From NCBI RefSeq assembly GCF_020731415.2, contig NZ_CP088273.1:3477001-3541000 (forward strand): a stretch of DNA of 64,000 nucleotides, written 5' to 3'. The notes below the pieces were generated by a model. That model did not search any database. It was not told where the DNA came from and worked only from the letters and a program-made list of their open reading frames with translations. Position 1 is the stretch's first letter. Each line of letters begins with the position of its first letter. The translations under genes and the position numbers were made by a program. The DNA comes from Phyllobacterium sp. T1293. GTDB taxonomy: Bacteria > Pseudomonadota > Alphaproteobacteria > Rhizobiales > Rhizobiaceae. Shown in pieces: positions 37,187 to 45,006 of the stretch.

Positions 37187-37424
37187 GAAGAAGTTCTTGA
37201 ACGGCTTGAAGGACACAGACAGGTTTTGTGATCTGGAAAGCTGGGATGATCTCTACGGCTATTGTGCGCATTGCATTCGAATGGGGCTGGTTGATCGATA
37301 CGAGCTTGAGCGAAAATATGGAACGCGGCGGCGGATCAACAGCCTTACTCCCAAACTCAAATGTGTCTTGTGCAAGGGCAAGACTATGAACAAGTTTGGC
37401 ACCAACAACCGGGCGCGGGATTGA
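37179..37424 (+). CDS. Small zinc-ribbon protein, paralogue A
   Basis: An 81-residue protein from a TTG start preceded by GAGGTAGG. Two cysteine pairs, CAHC in LYGYCAHCIRMG and CVLC in KLKCVLCKGK, can bind zinc. The pattern resembles a small DNA- or RNA-binding zinc ribbon. The next gene encodes a protein with the same length and the same order of motifs (WDDLYGYCAHC versus WEILFAVCTEC), so the two are tandem duplicates. Function unknown. Confidence 0.65.
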   Translation: MARKKFLNGLKDTDRFCDLESWDDLYGYCAHCIRMGLVDRYELERKYGTRRRINSLTPKLKCVLCKGKTMNKFGTNNRARD

Positions 37425-37427
37425 GCC

Positions 37428-37673
37428 GTGGGCAAGCTGCGCGTCTATATGATGATGGTAAGCAATCTGGAGACATTCGGCGACCTCGCCAGTTGGGAGA
37501 TACTGTTTGCCGTCTGCACCGAATGCACCCGCGCAAAGCAAATAGACCGCTACGAATTGGCAAAGAAGTACGGACTGCATAGCCCAATCAATGTCATCAG
37601 GCCCAAGCTCATCTGCAAAGCATGTGACCGAAGGACGGTTTCAGTTATCGGGAAGGCAAACGGGCCGCGCTAA
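37428..37673 (+). CDS. Small zinc-ribbon protein, paralogue B
   Basis: An 81-residue paralogue of the preceding gene, starting at GTG three bases after its stop. It keeps the two pairs CTEC and CKAC, and the RYELAKKYG segment between them parallels RYELERKYG in the first copy. The sequences have diverged well beyond a recent duplication. Function unknown; the pair may act as a heterodimer. Confidence 0.62.
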   Translation: MGKLRVYMMMVSNLETFGDLASWEILFAVCTECTRAKQIDRYELAKKYGLHSPINVIRPKLICKACDRRTVSVIGKANGPR

Positions 37674-37741
37674 TCTGCATCTTGTGAACGACAAGGGTTC
37701 AACTATCATTGGATAGAACTGGGACAGGCGGGGAGGTGCAA

Positions 37742-38044
37742 TTGCCGATTGGTTTTCTTAAGACCCTAAGGTACGACGTCGGAGGCGACGAAATACTTAA
37801 GCGCATCGACTTCCATCATGCGCTCCGCGTTAGAGCGTCAGTCAAAATTAAACAGGAATACGGCACCTCAAAGAGATACGTTGCAACGAGATTCAACCTT
37901 ATCGACAATAAGTATTATGAAATTGATGAATTTCTTCAGCTTCTTGATCAAACAATAATCAAGCTACAGCAGACCGCTTCTGAGATTCGTGAGATGACCC
38001 AAACGCACACCTCCGAACAAGAAAACGAACGAGGTCGTAGTTAG
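37742..38044 (+). CDS. Hypothetical helical protein
   Basis: The frame is open from a TTG at 37709 and a GTG at 37736. The TTG at 37742 has GGGGAGG five bases upstream and would give 100 residues. It reads LPIGFLKTLRYDVGGDEILK, then FNLIDNKYYEIDEFLQLLDQ, with a long C-terminal helix that may form a coiled coil. No family recognised. The start is uncertain. Confidence 0.5.
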   Translation: MPIGFLKTLRYDVGGDEILKRIDFHHALRVRASVKIKQEYGTSKRYVATRFNLIDNKYYEIDEFLQLLDQTIIKLQQTASEIREMTQTHTSEQENERGRS

Positions 38045-38046
38045 GC

Positions 38047-38225
38047 ATGTGCAACCTAAACAGAATTACCACTGGTTTTCAGGCAATGCGCGACCTCTTC
38101 AAGAGGATCGGCAATCGCCCGAAGAAATAGACATATGGATGAATGCGCCTGCCAAAAAGGCCCTATTCCTGCAAAAGCCCCTGCCCGATGCAGATTTGAT
38201 CCTATTGCCGCAAACGGGAGCATGA
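38047..38225 (+). pseudogene. SRAP (YedK/HMCES-like) gene, internally deleted remnant
   Basis: The frame opens MCNLNRITTGFQAMRDLF, close to the start of SRAP proteins (MCNLY..T..Q.A.R.LF), whose Cys2 crosslinks to abasic DNA. It stops after 27 codons. In another frame the same stretch continues SPEEIDIWMNAPAKKALFLQ and KPLPD, the usual C-terminal end of that family. About 130 central residues are missing and the halves are out of frame, so this is a relic. It sits in the operon behind the LexA-type box. Confidence 0.65.
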
Positions 38226-38226
38226 C

Positions 38227-38655
38227 ATGCCGAACGAGCCAACACTTGAGGAAGCGCTGCGAGTTCTCAAACTATCCAACATCAAGCGCTACAAGTATTT
38301 TATCGAGCGCATTGTTGAGACTGGCGTGGTCCATGCTATCGCCGTTGGCAACAATTATGTGATGCTGGACGACGACAGCGGCAAAACAGTTTGTTGTCCA
38401 TTGTGGCCCGCCGTCATATTCGCCGAGCTATGGGCAGGACCAGAGGCATTTGCACCGCATCAGCTTCTTGGCTCCGAGGTCGCGGCCTTCGAGCTTGACG
38501 TGATGCTCAATGAGTTTTTGCCTGATCTGAGAAAACAGGGGTTGGACGTGGGGATATGCTTCGACCGCACCACAGACGGGCCAGTTGTACCAGTTGATAA
38601 GGTGATTGCCGACATTGAGAATGAGTTGAGCAAAACAAAGAGAGCGTTGCACTGA
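38227..38655 (+). CDS. DUF2750 family protein
   Basis: A 142-residue soluble protein with the DUF2750 pattern: KRYKYFIERIVETGVVHAIA at the start, LDDDSGKTVCCPLWPAVIFA in the middle and DVMLNEFLPDLRKQGLDVGI before the end. The function of this family is unknown; members are often met singly in genomic islands. It begins two bases after the SRAP relic. Confidence 0.75.
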   Translation: MPNEPTLEEALRVLKLSNIKRYKYFIERIVETGVVHAIAVGNNYVMLDDDSGKTVCCPLWPAVIFAELWAGPEAFAPHQLLGSEVAAFELDVMLNEFLPDLRKQGLDVGICFDRTTDGPVVPVDKVIADIENELSKTKRALH

Positions 38656-38665
38656 ATCAAATGCG

Positions 38666-39214
38666 ATGGCATCGAAGTTCGAGGGGGCAATCCTGACCAC
38701 GCCACAAGAAGAACACGAGACGAGTAAGTATCAATTTTCGGTACGCTACACCGAAAGCATGCTCAAACGGGCTGTTAGAACCTTCATTTGGCGTAGAGTA
38801 TTCCTAAGCCAATGGATCTGGTGGCTTTTGTTGGGAGGTGGCTGGTTGCTGCTTCTCTACGTCACTTGGACCGGCGCACCCGCATGGCCGCTCGCCGCAT
38901 TCAGCGGCTTAATGATCTGCATTCTGCTTTTTGTAGCGGTCCTGTGGCAAAACCATTTTACCAATACTGTGGGAAAGTTGCGCCGCATGGAGAAACCCTA
39001 CGGCCACGTCGTTTTTTCAGATGATAAATTTACGCTGAGCTCTGATCTCGGATCAAGCACGATGCCTTGGTCAGCAATTACTGAAATCTGGCAACGCGAT
39101 GAATGCTGGATGGTGTTTATTGGTCAAAACCAATTCTTTTCACTGCCAACGGAAAATGTACCTGCTGAGGCTCTCAAGTGGCTTCTTGCCAGAACAGTCT
39201 TTGAAGACTCGTGA
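38666..39214 (+). CDS. YcxB-like two-helix membrane protein
   Basis: The 182-residue protein has two membrane helices (about 50-70 and 75-95) and a C-terminal domain HVVFSDDKFTLSSDLGSSTM followed by PWSAITEIWQRDECWMVFIG. This is the YcxB-like pattern, in which a small membrane protein ends in a PH-like cytoplasmic domain. Function unknown in general. It starts ten bases after the DUF2750 gene and probably shares its mRNA. Confidence 0.72.
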   Translation: MASKFEGAILTTPQEEHETSKYQFSVRYTESMLKRAVRTFIWRRVFLSQWIWWLLLGGGWLLLLYVTWTGAPAWPLAAFSGLMICILLFVAVLWQNHFTNTVGKLRRMEKPYGHVVFSDDKFTLSSDLGSSTMPWSAITEIWQRDECWMVFIGQNQFFSLPTENVPAEALKWLLARTVFEDS

Positions 39215-39271
39215 TGATCTGAAATCGATGTAGGTTCCCGAACGTTTATCCTGGCATCTTCTCAGCTTCAA

Positions 39272-39538
39272 TCAGCGACCTTCTTTGACGAAGATATAAG
39301 CGGCCTTTGCCGCTGTTACAAAAGCCTCTCTCGCCTCATCGACTGAGCGCTCCTCTTCCAGCGCGTCCAAACATGATTGCTGTGCGGCGAGGTACGTCGG
39401 GCCCTCCCGTTTTGGCCAATCATAAAGTAAGAATTCTGCCGCCTCCTCAACAGAAGTGATATTTCGGAGTTGGCCGACTTCCTTCGTTTCAACGGTTACA
39501 GATTCAAATGGGTGTTTGCGCATGGGCTGAAAACGCAT
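39272..39538 (-). CDS. DUF982 family protein
   Basis: From ATG 39538 the product is 88 residues (83 from the ATG at 39523). FESVTVETKEVGQLRNITSV, followed by EEAAEFLLYDWP, YLAAQQSCLDALE and VDEAREAFVTAAKAAYIFV, is the layout of DUF982, a small family common in rhizobia and their plasmids. Function unknown. The open frame extends to 39736 but the extra residues are not family-like. Confidence 0.75.
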   Translation of the reverse strand: MRFQPMRKHPFESVTVETKEVGQLRNITSVEEAAEFLLYDWPKREGPTYLAAQQSCLDALEEERSVDEAREAFVTAAKAAYIFVKEGR

Positions 39539-39798
39539 GCAATTGCATTCAGTTCCCGAGATACAAAAACTCCACGCAGACGGAGAAACGGCGGCACGAA
39601 CTTTTTCGAGCCAATTTGAGGGGGCAAAAATTTTCGGCGTCAATCTTCTGCCGATAGTTAAGTTTCCGGGGCCGAAGGTCTGGCTTCCACCTTCGCAAGT
39701 CCGTCCTTGACGATAGAGGATAAAGACGCCGCTCAATTTCGCCTTTTTCCCGGCTACGATCCATCAATTAGGTCATCTTTAGAGAGGAGTCGTCTCAT

Positions 39799-40152
39799 AT
39801 GAAGGGATATTTTTCATGTGCATTGATATTTCTATCAATGGCAAGCGTATTGCCGGTGCAAGCCGCACCTCGCGAGTTAGTTTATTCACCTAAACAGGGG
39901 GTGTTGTGCGACAAACACACGTGCGCCGACAGTAGGGGAGTATCCAAGAAACTCACTGAAAAATATCTTGGCAAGCAGGCAGCAACCAAACTCTTCTCGC
40001 AAGGTGATTTCGACCTGACAGAATTTACGTTTATGAATGGTATTTTCTGCGACACGAAAGAGCGCCTGTGCAGAAAAGACCGCTATTATGGCACCAACAA
40101 TCAACGCAGCCCGGTATCTGACAAATACACAAAGATGCTATTCGGGAAGTGA
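39799..40152 (+). CDS. YcgJ-like secreted small protein
   Basis: A 117-residue protein with a signal peptide (FSCALIFLSMASVLPVQA, cut before APREL). The mature part has YSPKQGVLCDKHTCADSRGV then LTEKYLGKQAA and FTFMNGIFCDTKERLC, the cysteine pattern of the YcgJ family of periplasmic proteins (four Cys, likely two disulfides). Function unknown. GAGAGGAG lies upstream of the ATG. It begins a run of exported-protein genes in the element. Confidence 0.75.
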   Translation: MKGYFSCALIFLSMASVLPVQAAPRELVYSPKQGVLCDKHTCADSRGVSKKLTEKYLGKQAATKLFSQGDFDLTEFTFMNGIFCDTKERLCRKDRYYGTNNQRSPVSDKYTKMLFGK

Positions 40153-40339
40153 AAATAGCCTCCGCATCCAAACATGCAAGGGCTTGATCACGACGGAGTA
40201 TTTTGGCATATGGCCAACGCTTGCGGGAAAGCAGGCAGAGGCCCGGTTAACGCCTACCTTCGAAAAGCAGTCGCTGCCGGGCCTGACTTGAAGTTATTTT
40301 TCGCGTTCTCGATGATCTACATATTGCCAGCAGCGCCGA

Positions 40340-40672
40340 TTAATCAACGAAGAGGCGCCTTATACCCCTGCCGATCAACCGCCCAGCAAAACAATGGAGA
40401 CTGATTGTTAAAATTGGCAGCAATCCGAACGTAAACATAGATAGCATTAAGAACAGTCCCGCTGGGGGCAGTTCGGGGCCTTGATCGTTGGAGATTACGA
40501 AATAGAGGGCCACCGCAAACATAATCCCCAGAATACCGATACCGTTCGGAAGCCAATACCAATCTGTTTCCTTGACCTCGCGCCTAACCCAAATCACCGC
40601 CATGATGACCAAGGGTACATAGTGGATCGCCATCAGGAACCGAGCAATTCCAACTGCAAAAATAAGCTCCAA
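40340..40672 (-). CDS. Hypothetical membrane protein
   Basis: A 110-residue protein with three hydrophobic segments (about 5-27, 42-62 and 70-93) and a basic C-terminus RLIGRGIRRLF. There are no family signatures. It is the only minus-strand gene in this part of the element, between exported-protein genes on the plus strand. Confidence 0.55.
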   Translation of the reverse strand: MELIFAVGIARFLMAIHYVPLVIMAVIWVRREVKETDWYWLPNGIGILGIMFAVALYFVISNDQGPELPPAGLFLMLSMFTFGLLPILTISLHCFAGRLIGRGIRRLFVD

Positions 40673-41032
40673 ACTCGTTCACCCCCCGGCCCGCGAACGC
40701 AATGCTCACTCGTTGCATTCAACGTACCTGAAAAGACGCATTATCCACAATTAGTGTTCCTACCAATCCTTCCTATAACAACAACGCCGTCAATTTCGAA
40801 ATAAAGCTCACTCGCATGAGCGCGCAACTCCCGCTGTTCTGGTTTCCAGCCATTTTAAAATGCCTATCTGCTTGTATTAATGGTGATGATGCGCACTTAA
40901 TGTTCTTTCTCGAGCGTATATCCCTGCATCTTCCACCGTTTCGATAAACGCTATCCGAGCCGCTTTCCCAGACTGCTTAAAACTTGCCATTTAATTCACC
41001 TAACATACTGTTTTCTTGAGCGGTGGTTTATC
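40673..41032. other. Stretch with broken coding-like fragments
   Basis: No intact gene of usual size. On the minus strand a 37-codon frame (40877-40990, MASFKQSGKAARIAFIETVE, ending in four His) has AGGTGA before its ATG. Further on, another frame reads GWKPEQRELRAHASELYFEI, which looks like protein. They may be pieces of one decayed gene, or nothing. Confidence 0.3.
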
Positions 41033-41203
41033 TTGAAGACGCCCGGCAATAATCCGAACGTGTGGTTATCCTCCTCACTGTTTTCAGTGGTAACCGCCGC
41101 CGCTATTTATCGTCAAAACTGGGCCGGTTTGATACATCTAGTGTCTGCTTTGTTTGGAATTGTAATTTGGCATGAAAGCAGGTTATTCAGGACAACACAA
41201 TAA
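41033..41203 (+). CDS. Possible small membrane protein
   Basis: A 56-codon frame with a TTG start reads VWLSSSLFSVVTAAAIYRQN and then WAGLIHLVSALFGIVIWHES, two hydrophobic segments with a sensible amino acid mix. No ATG or GTG is available in frame upstream and the ribosome site is weak, so it may be real or a remnant. A membrane protein gene of similar size follows 45 bases later. Confidence 0.35.
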   Translation: MKTPGNNPNVWLSSSLFSVVTAAAIYRQNWAGLIHLVSALFGIVIWHESRLFRTTQ

Positions 41204-41248
41204 TATACTGCCTAATAGTATGTGGTGTGTGGTTACTCTGGGGGCGCG

Positions 41249-41578
41249 ATGACAAATCAAAGCAAAATCGCTTTTGCTACGCTTGTTGCAGTTATGATCG
41301 CAATTCATTTTTACGTTTATGAATCAGCAATTGGGTTTGGCTACAGTATCGTCCAAACCGTAGTTTGTTTTGCGATTACTGCCTGCATTGTCGGGACAAT
41401 CTCTCACTTCAGGAAGAGCAAATTCAGGGCTGATATTACCTTTGCTTTCACGATAGTGGCCCTCATTATGACCAATCGTGCAATAATTGTTGATAATGCT
41501 GCATTGATTCAAGAGGCGGAGACATTGGGAGCCAATGGTGTATCAGACATGTGGGCGTCGATCTCAAGCAATCCCTAA
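41249..41578 (+). CDS. Hypothetical membrane protein
   Basis: The product is 109 residues from ATG 41249 (frame open to 41222). Three hydrophobic segments lie at about 9-25, 30-52 and 62-82, followed by a polar tail (NAALIQEAETLGANGVSDMW). No family recognised. Phage holins have this size and topology, but nothing lytic is adjacent, so no role is assigned. Confidence 0.55.
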   Translation: MTNQSKIAFATLVAVMIAIHFYVYESAIGFGYSIVQTVVCFAITACIVGTISHFRKSKFRADITFAFTIVALIMTNRAIIVDNAALIQEAETLGANGVSDMWASISSNP

Positions 41579-41667
41579 ATGTCATGTCTTGTTTTCAACC
41601 GCTAACTTATTGTTTTGATATAAATATCAGAAGCGATATGGCAGGTTATCGTGTGCTGACATACACC

Positions 41668-42006
41668 TTATTGGCGGATTAGATCCATTTGTGAACATGA
41701 CCTTACGTCGTCCATCGTCGTGGAGCTGGAGATACAATTACGGAAGTCGTCGTAGTTTGACGCCATGGATTTTGCTTTCTTTGCTAAACCGTCCATATCA
41801 GATTTGCATACAAACCCTCCATAATTGCAGGTGAAGCTGTCGAAGCAAACCGCGTCATTCGTGACGCACTTTCCCCGACTCGAACAAACCTTATCACCGT
41901 AATTAAGGCACGCAGGCTGGCCTGCCATTGGGCAAGTGAATGACTGCGCGCCAGCATGGTTGGTTAATCCAACTATCATCATAAGTACTACATATAATCT
42001 CGCCAT
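41668..42006 (-). CDS. Small secreted cysteine-rich protein
   Basis: A 112-residue protein from ATG 42006 (a second ATG at 42018 is possible). It has a signal peptide (LYVVLMMIVGLTNHAGA) and nine cysteines in the mature part, for example CLNYGDKVCSSRGKC and CFDSFTCNYGGFVC, implying several disulfides in the periplasm or outside. No named family. It diverges from the ClpP-fold protein gene; its neighbours are also exported. Confidence 0.6.
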   Translation of the reverse strand: MARLYVVLMMIVGLTNHAGAQSFTCPMAGQPACLNYGDKVCSSRGKCVTNDAVCFDSFTCNYGGFVCKSDMDGLAKKAKSMASNYDDFRNCISSSTTMDDVRSCSQMDLIRQ

Positions 42007-42090
42007 TACGCCCCTCATTATTTCATAGCCACACTTGTATATTTGGTATTATCTCATTAAAAAGAAAAAGGGGTCTATTGGGAAATAAAA

Positions 42091-43239
42091 ATGATGCGTT
42101 TTATAATAACGCAGATAATTGCACGTGTATTGTTTATTGTGTTGTCGTCTGTAACATTGGCGCATGCTGCGCTCATCTATGAGCCACAAACAACATCAGG
42201 CGGCATCAGGTACATTCTCGTAAGTGGGGAATTTGACTACTCAGACGACTTGGGTGCCTTCAATACGCTTGTTCGCTCTCATAACCCATCGGTTGTCACC
42301 TTCAACTCAGTTGGTGGCAACCTATTCAAGGCAATGGAACTGGGGCGATTAATTAGAACGCACCACCTGAACACGCTTCAGATACGGGGAATGGAATGCG
42401 CGTCTGCCTGTTCATTGGCCTTTATCGGCGGGGTCTCTCGCTTGGCTGCACCGGGCTCCATTGGTGTCCATAAGTCTTCATTTAGTACGTCTGACGGAAT
42501 GAGTGTGGATGATGCTGTTTCCCAAGTTCAGCAAATTACAGCAGATGTCATTACCTACATGATCGAAATGGGAATAGACCCGGGTCTGCTTCAACTTTCT
42601 CTCAAGTACGATAGCAACGATATTCGGTATTTATCGGGCAGCGAAATGGCGCAGTTTAAGGTCGTCACTGCCGCTCAAAGCGAAACCGTGTCTGCTCAGG
42701 CTAATCCGCCAAGTACCATTGCGCCTGCACAACAGACCACATCTGTTGCAAGCAACCGTTTCACCCTGCCGGAGGCGAAGTCTGGGCGAGTTCGCCATCC
42801 AAAAGGTCAAGCACCTATCAAAGCCCAGCCAGATGGAAAATCGATGATAATTGCCGACCTTCCAAATGGAACTTCAGTGACGATCCAAGGAGGTCATGAA
42901 CGCTGGTATGAAGTAACGACTTCAACGGGATTGCGGGGCTTCATGCATCATACATGGGTCTGGGTACAACAGTATGATGGGGGTAACTTCAGCGACCGCC
43001 GAATCCAGATCAAGAGCTTCAACAATTTTGAGGACGCTGAACGCTTCGTGAAAAGTTCACCGCTCAAAACATCAGCATATCTCGTTACCAATGGTTGGTT
43101 TGCAGTGACGCTCAACGACACTTTCAATGAAACGGACGGCAAACAGCGCGTTCAGCTTCTGAAGGATGCTCATAGCATTCCTGACGACGCGTTTCTGACG
43201 TTTCCGAATACATATGTCCGTAAAGTCTGCTGCAATTAA
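42091..43239 (+). CDS. Secreted ClpP-fold (SDH-like) protein with SH3 domain
   Basis: The 382-residue protein has a signal peptide (cut near residue 26). Its first domain (28-200) has the crotonase/ClpP-type pattern: FNSVGGNLFKAMELGRLIR, then MECASACSLAFIGG with a candidate nucleophile Ser105, then SIGVHKSS with His127, spaced like the ClpP Ser-His pair. A Ser/Thr-rich linker leads to a bacterial SH3 domain (about 230-290, GTSVTIQGGHERWYEVTTST) and a C-terminal domain. Similar periplasmic ClpP-like proteins are widespread but uncharacterised; proteolysis is an inference. Confidence 0.7.
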   Translation: MMRFIITQIIARVLFIVLSSVTLAHAALIYEPQTTSGGIRYILVSGEFDYSDDLGAFNTLVRSHNPSVVTFNSVGGNLFKAMELGRLIRTHHLNTLQIRGMECASACSLAFIGGVSRLAAPGSIGVHKSSFSTSDGMSVDDAVSQVQQITADVITYMIEMGIDPGLLQLSLKYDSNDIRYLSGSEMAQFKVVTAAQSETVSAQANPPSTIAPAQQTTSVASNRFTLPEAKSGRVRHPKGQAPIKAQPDGKSMIIADLPNGTSVTIQGGHERWYEVTTSTGLRGFMHHTWVWVQQYDGGNFSDRRIQIKSFNNFEDAERFVKSSPLKTSAYLVTNGWFAVTLNDTFNETDGKQRVQLLKDAHSIPDDAFLTFPNTYVRKVCCN

Positions 43240-43285
43240 GATGCCTAACTGGCCTACAAAAAAAGAAAATTGGGGGGAAATATAA

Positions 43286-43768
43286 ATGGTTTATCGAGTT
43301 TTGGCGCAGGTATTTCCCTGCATATTGCTAACTGCGTGTGCTGGTTCGAGTGCCATGCGGGTTTCGGCCAATGAAATCATAATCAAGACAAGTGCCGCTC
43401 CAATTTGTGGCAGTAGTGGAGCGGCCAAAGTTGCCCAGAAACAAGCCGCCATCGAGACCTTGAAGGCGGGCTACGACCGATATGTCATCCTCGGGGAGGC
43501 GAGTGGTAACAACATCAGCACAACGCAGCTACCGGGAACATATCAGACATACGGATCGGCCAATGTGTATGGGAACTACGGTACTTATCAAGCCACCACC
43601 ACGTATCAACCTGGTGCCGTGATTACGACGGGAGGCTATCAGCAATCACTAGGCATTCGTATGTTCAAAGAAGGCGATCCAAATGGGAGTGCGGCGATAC
43701 CCGCGCGTGAGATACTGGGGCCAAAGTGGGCGGATTCTATCAAGTCAGGGGTTTTCACCTGTACGTAA
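43286..43768 (+). CDS. Putative lipoprotein
   Basis: A 160-residue protein with a lipobox LLTAC (Cys18). After the anchor comes AAPICGSSGAAKVAQKQAAI and a region rich in Tyr, Thr and Gly (TYQTYGSANVYGNYGTYQAT), and the end AREILGPKWADSIKSGVFTC. It begins 46 bases after the ClpP-fold gene and probably is expressed with it. Similar unnamed lipoproteins exist in Rhizobiales. Function unknown. Confidence 0.65.
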   Translation: MVYRVLAQVFPCILLTACAGSSAMRVSANEIIIKTSAAPICGSSGAAKVAQKQAAIETLKAGYDRYVILGEASGNNISTTQLPGTYQTYGSANVYGNYGTYQATTTYQPGAVITTGGYQQSLGIRMFKEGDPNGSAAIPAREILGPKWADSIKSGVFTCT

Positions 43769-43797
43769 TATTCAGATTGAAATCAAAGGGGGCATGC

Positions 43798-44570
43798 GTG
43801 GGGTATTTTTATTTTGATGAAAGTATTCATGAGACAGCCGGATTCATTGTGGGAGCATTTGTATATTCCGAGATAGACCTCACCCCATTAGTTCTGGATG
43901 CAATAGAAACCGCTGGCCTTCGACCCAAGCTAGACGAGTATAAAAGCAGCTTGCCGATGAGTAAAAATAGTCAACAACGAGAATTGCGTAGCCGAATGGC
44001 TAAGTTGCTACAGCTACACGTAAGAACCGCGCTTGTGGTCATTCCCAGCGCTGAACGAGCTCGTCTTGGAAGCGCTGCTATTGCGTGCTTAGCGAAGGTA
44101 CTGGGGGCAAACTCTCTATTGGACTCACAGCATAAGGTGTACTTCGACGAGGGTATAAATCTTACCCGACTTGAGCGTGCCTCCTTCGGGAATTGCATAA
44201 TCAAGGATCAGTGCGACTCAAAGGAAGTTGGAGGAATCCAAGTTGCTGACCTTGCTGCCCACTATCTAGCAACAATGCTTAAAGACGAAATGACCAACGA
44301 TGATGACAAAAAAAAATCATCGTTGGTGAAAATTACGGCTATGCAGATGGAACAGAGATAAGCCTCGGATTTGAAATCTGGACTATTGTTCGAAATTCCT
44401 TCTTCCAAGGATTGATTAGCCCGCAACAGCTTGAATCTCACGATCAATTAGTCAGTGCAACCTTTGATCTGGAAAATTATGGCTTGTATCTCGATCCAGA
44501 TTGTAGCGAGGAGCTAAAGGCCGTTGTTTTGGCGCGATTTGGAACAAATTACTTGGGTTGTATACATTAG
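43798..44570 (+). pseudogene. DUF3800 protein gene, frameshifted in a poly-A tract
   Basis: The product starts VGYFYFDESIHETAGFIVGA (GTG 43798; the frame is open to 43726), the N-terminal signature of DUF3800, with conserved VGGIQVADLAAHYLA further on. The frame stops at 44361. The neighbouring frame continues VGENYGYADGTEISLGFEIW and runs to a TAG at 44570, giving about 80 more residues with protein-like composition. The switch falls at nine A (44308-44316); ten A would restore one frame of about 257 residues. Either a real inactivating slip, slippage-based expression, or a sequencing error. Confidence 0.7.
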
Positions 44571-44772
44571 CAGTGGCTACAGCAGTGGCTACCAGTTTCC
44601 ACGCTGTTCTTTCAGCGACGCCTTCGACGTAAAACCCATTTGTTATGAGAACCAGAATCGCATACCCTGGATACCAATGTGACGCATTTAGCGATTACCC
44701 TTTTAGATTGTGAGCACACCAATAGGTGCCGTTGTTTGATCTGTTGGCATAATGTCAGGGAGGATAATTGCT

Positions 44773-45006
44773 ATGAAACAAATCGTAGAACGAGAACAGG
44801 AATTATTGAAAACTATTCGCCAGATCGATGAGGGATTGCGTTTCCGTCGAGGCAGTTCGAGTCAAACCGTCGATGTGACTGAGGCAGAATATACGGGTTG
44901 CGTACGAGAATTGGAGCGCCTCAAAGTGCTTCGTCTGAAATTTCGAGAATGGAAGCAGGGCGGACCAAGTCGCCGCTGTTGCTATGGGTTTGTTATTCTC
45001 CGTTAG
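44773..45006 (+). CDS. Small hypothetical helical protein
   Basis: A 77-residue protein with GGGAGG nine bases before ATG 44773. It is charged and helical (IVEREQELLKTIRQIDEGLR; YTGCVRELERLKVLRLKFRE), likely a coiled coil, with a short cysteine-containing tail. No family recognised. Confidence 0.5.
   Translation: MKQIVEREQELLKTIRQIDEGLRFRRGSSSQTVDVTEAEYTGCVRELERLKVLRLKFREWKQGGPSRRCCYGFVILR

Noticed and set aside
40174..40404. 76-codon plus-strand frame between the YcgJ-like gene and the membrane protein gene
   Set aside because: No clear ribosome site, no recognisable pattern, and it overlaps the 3' end of the opposite gene by about 65 bases.
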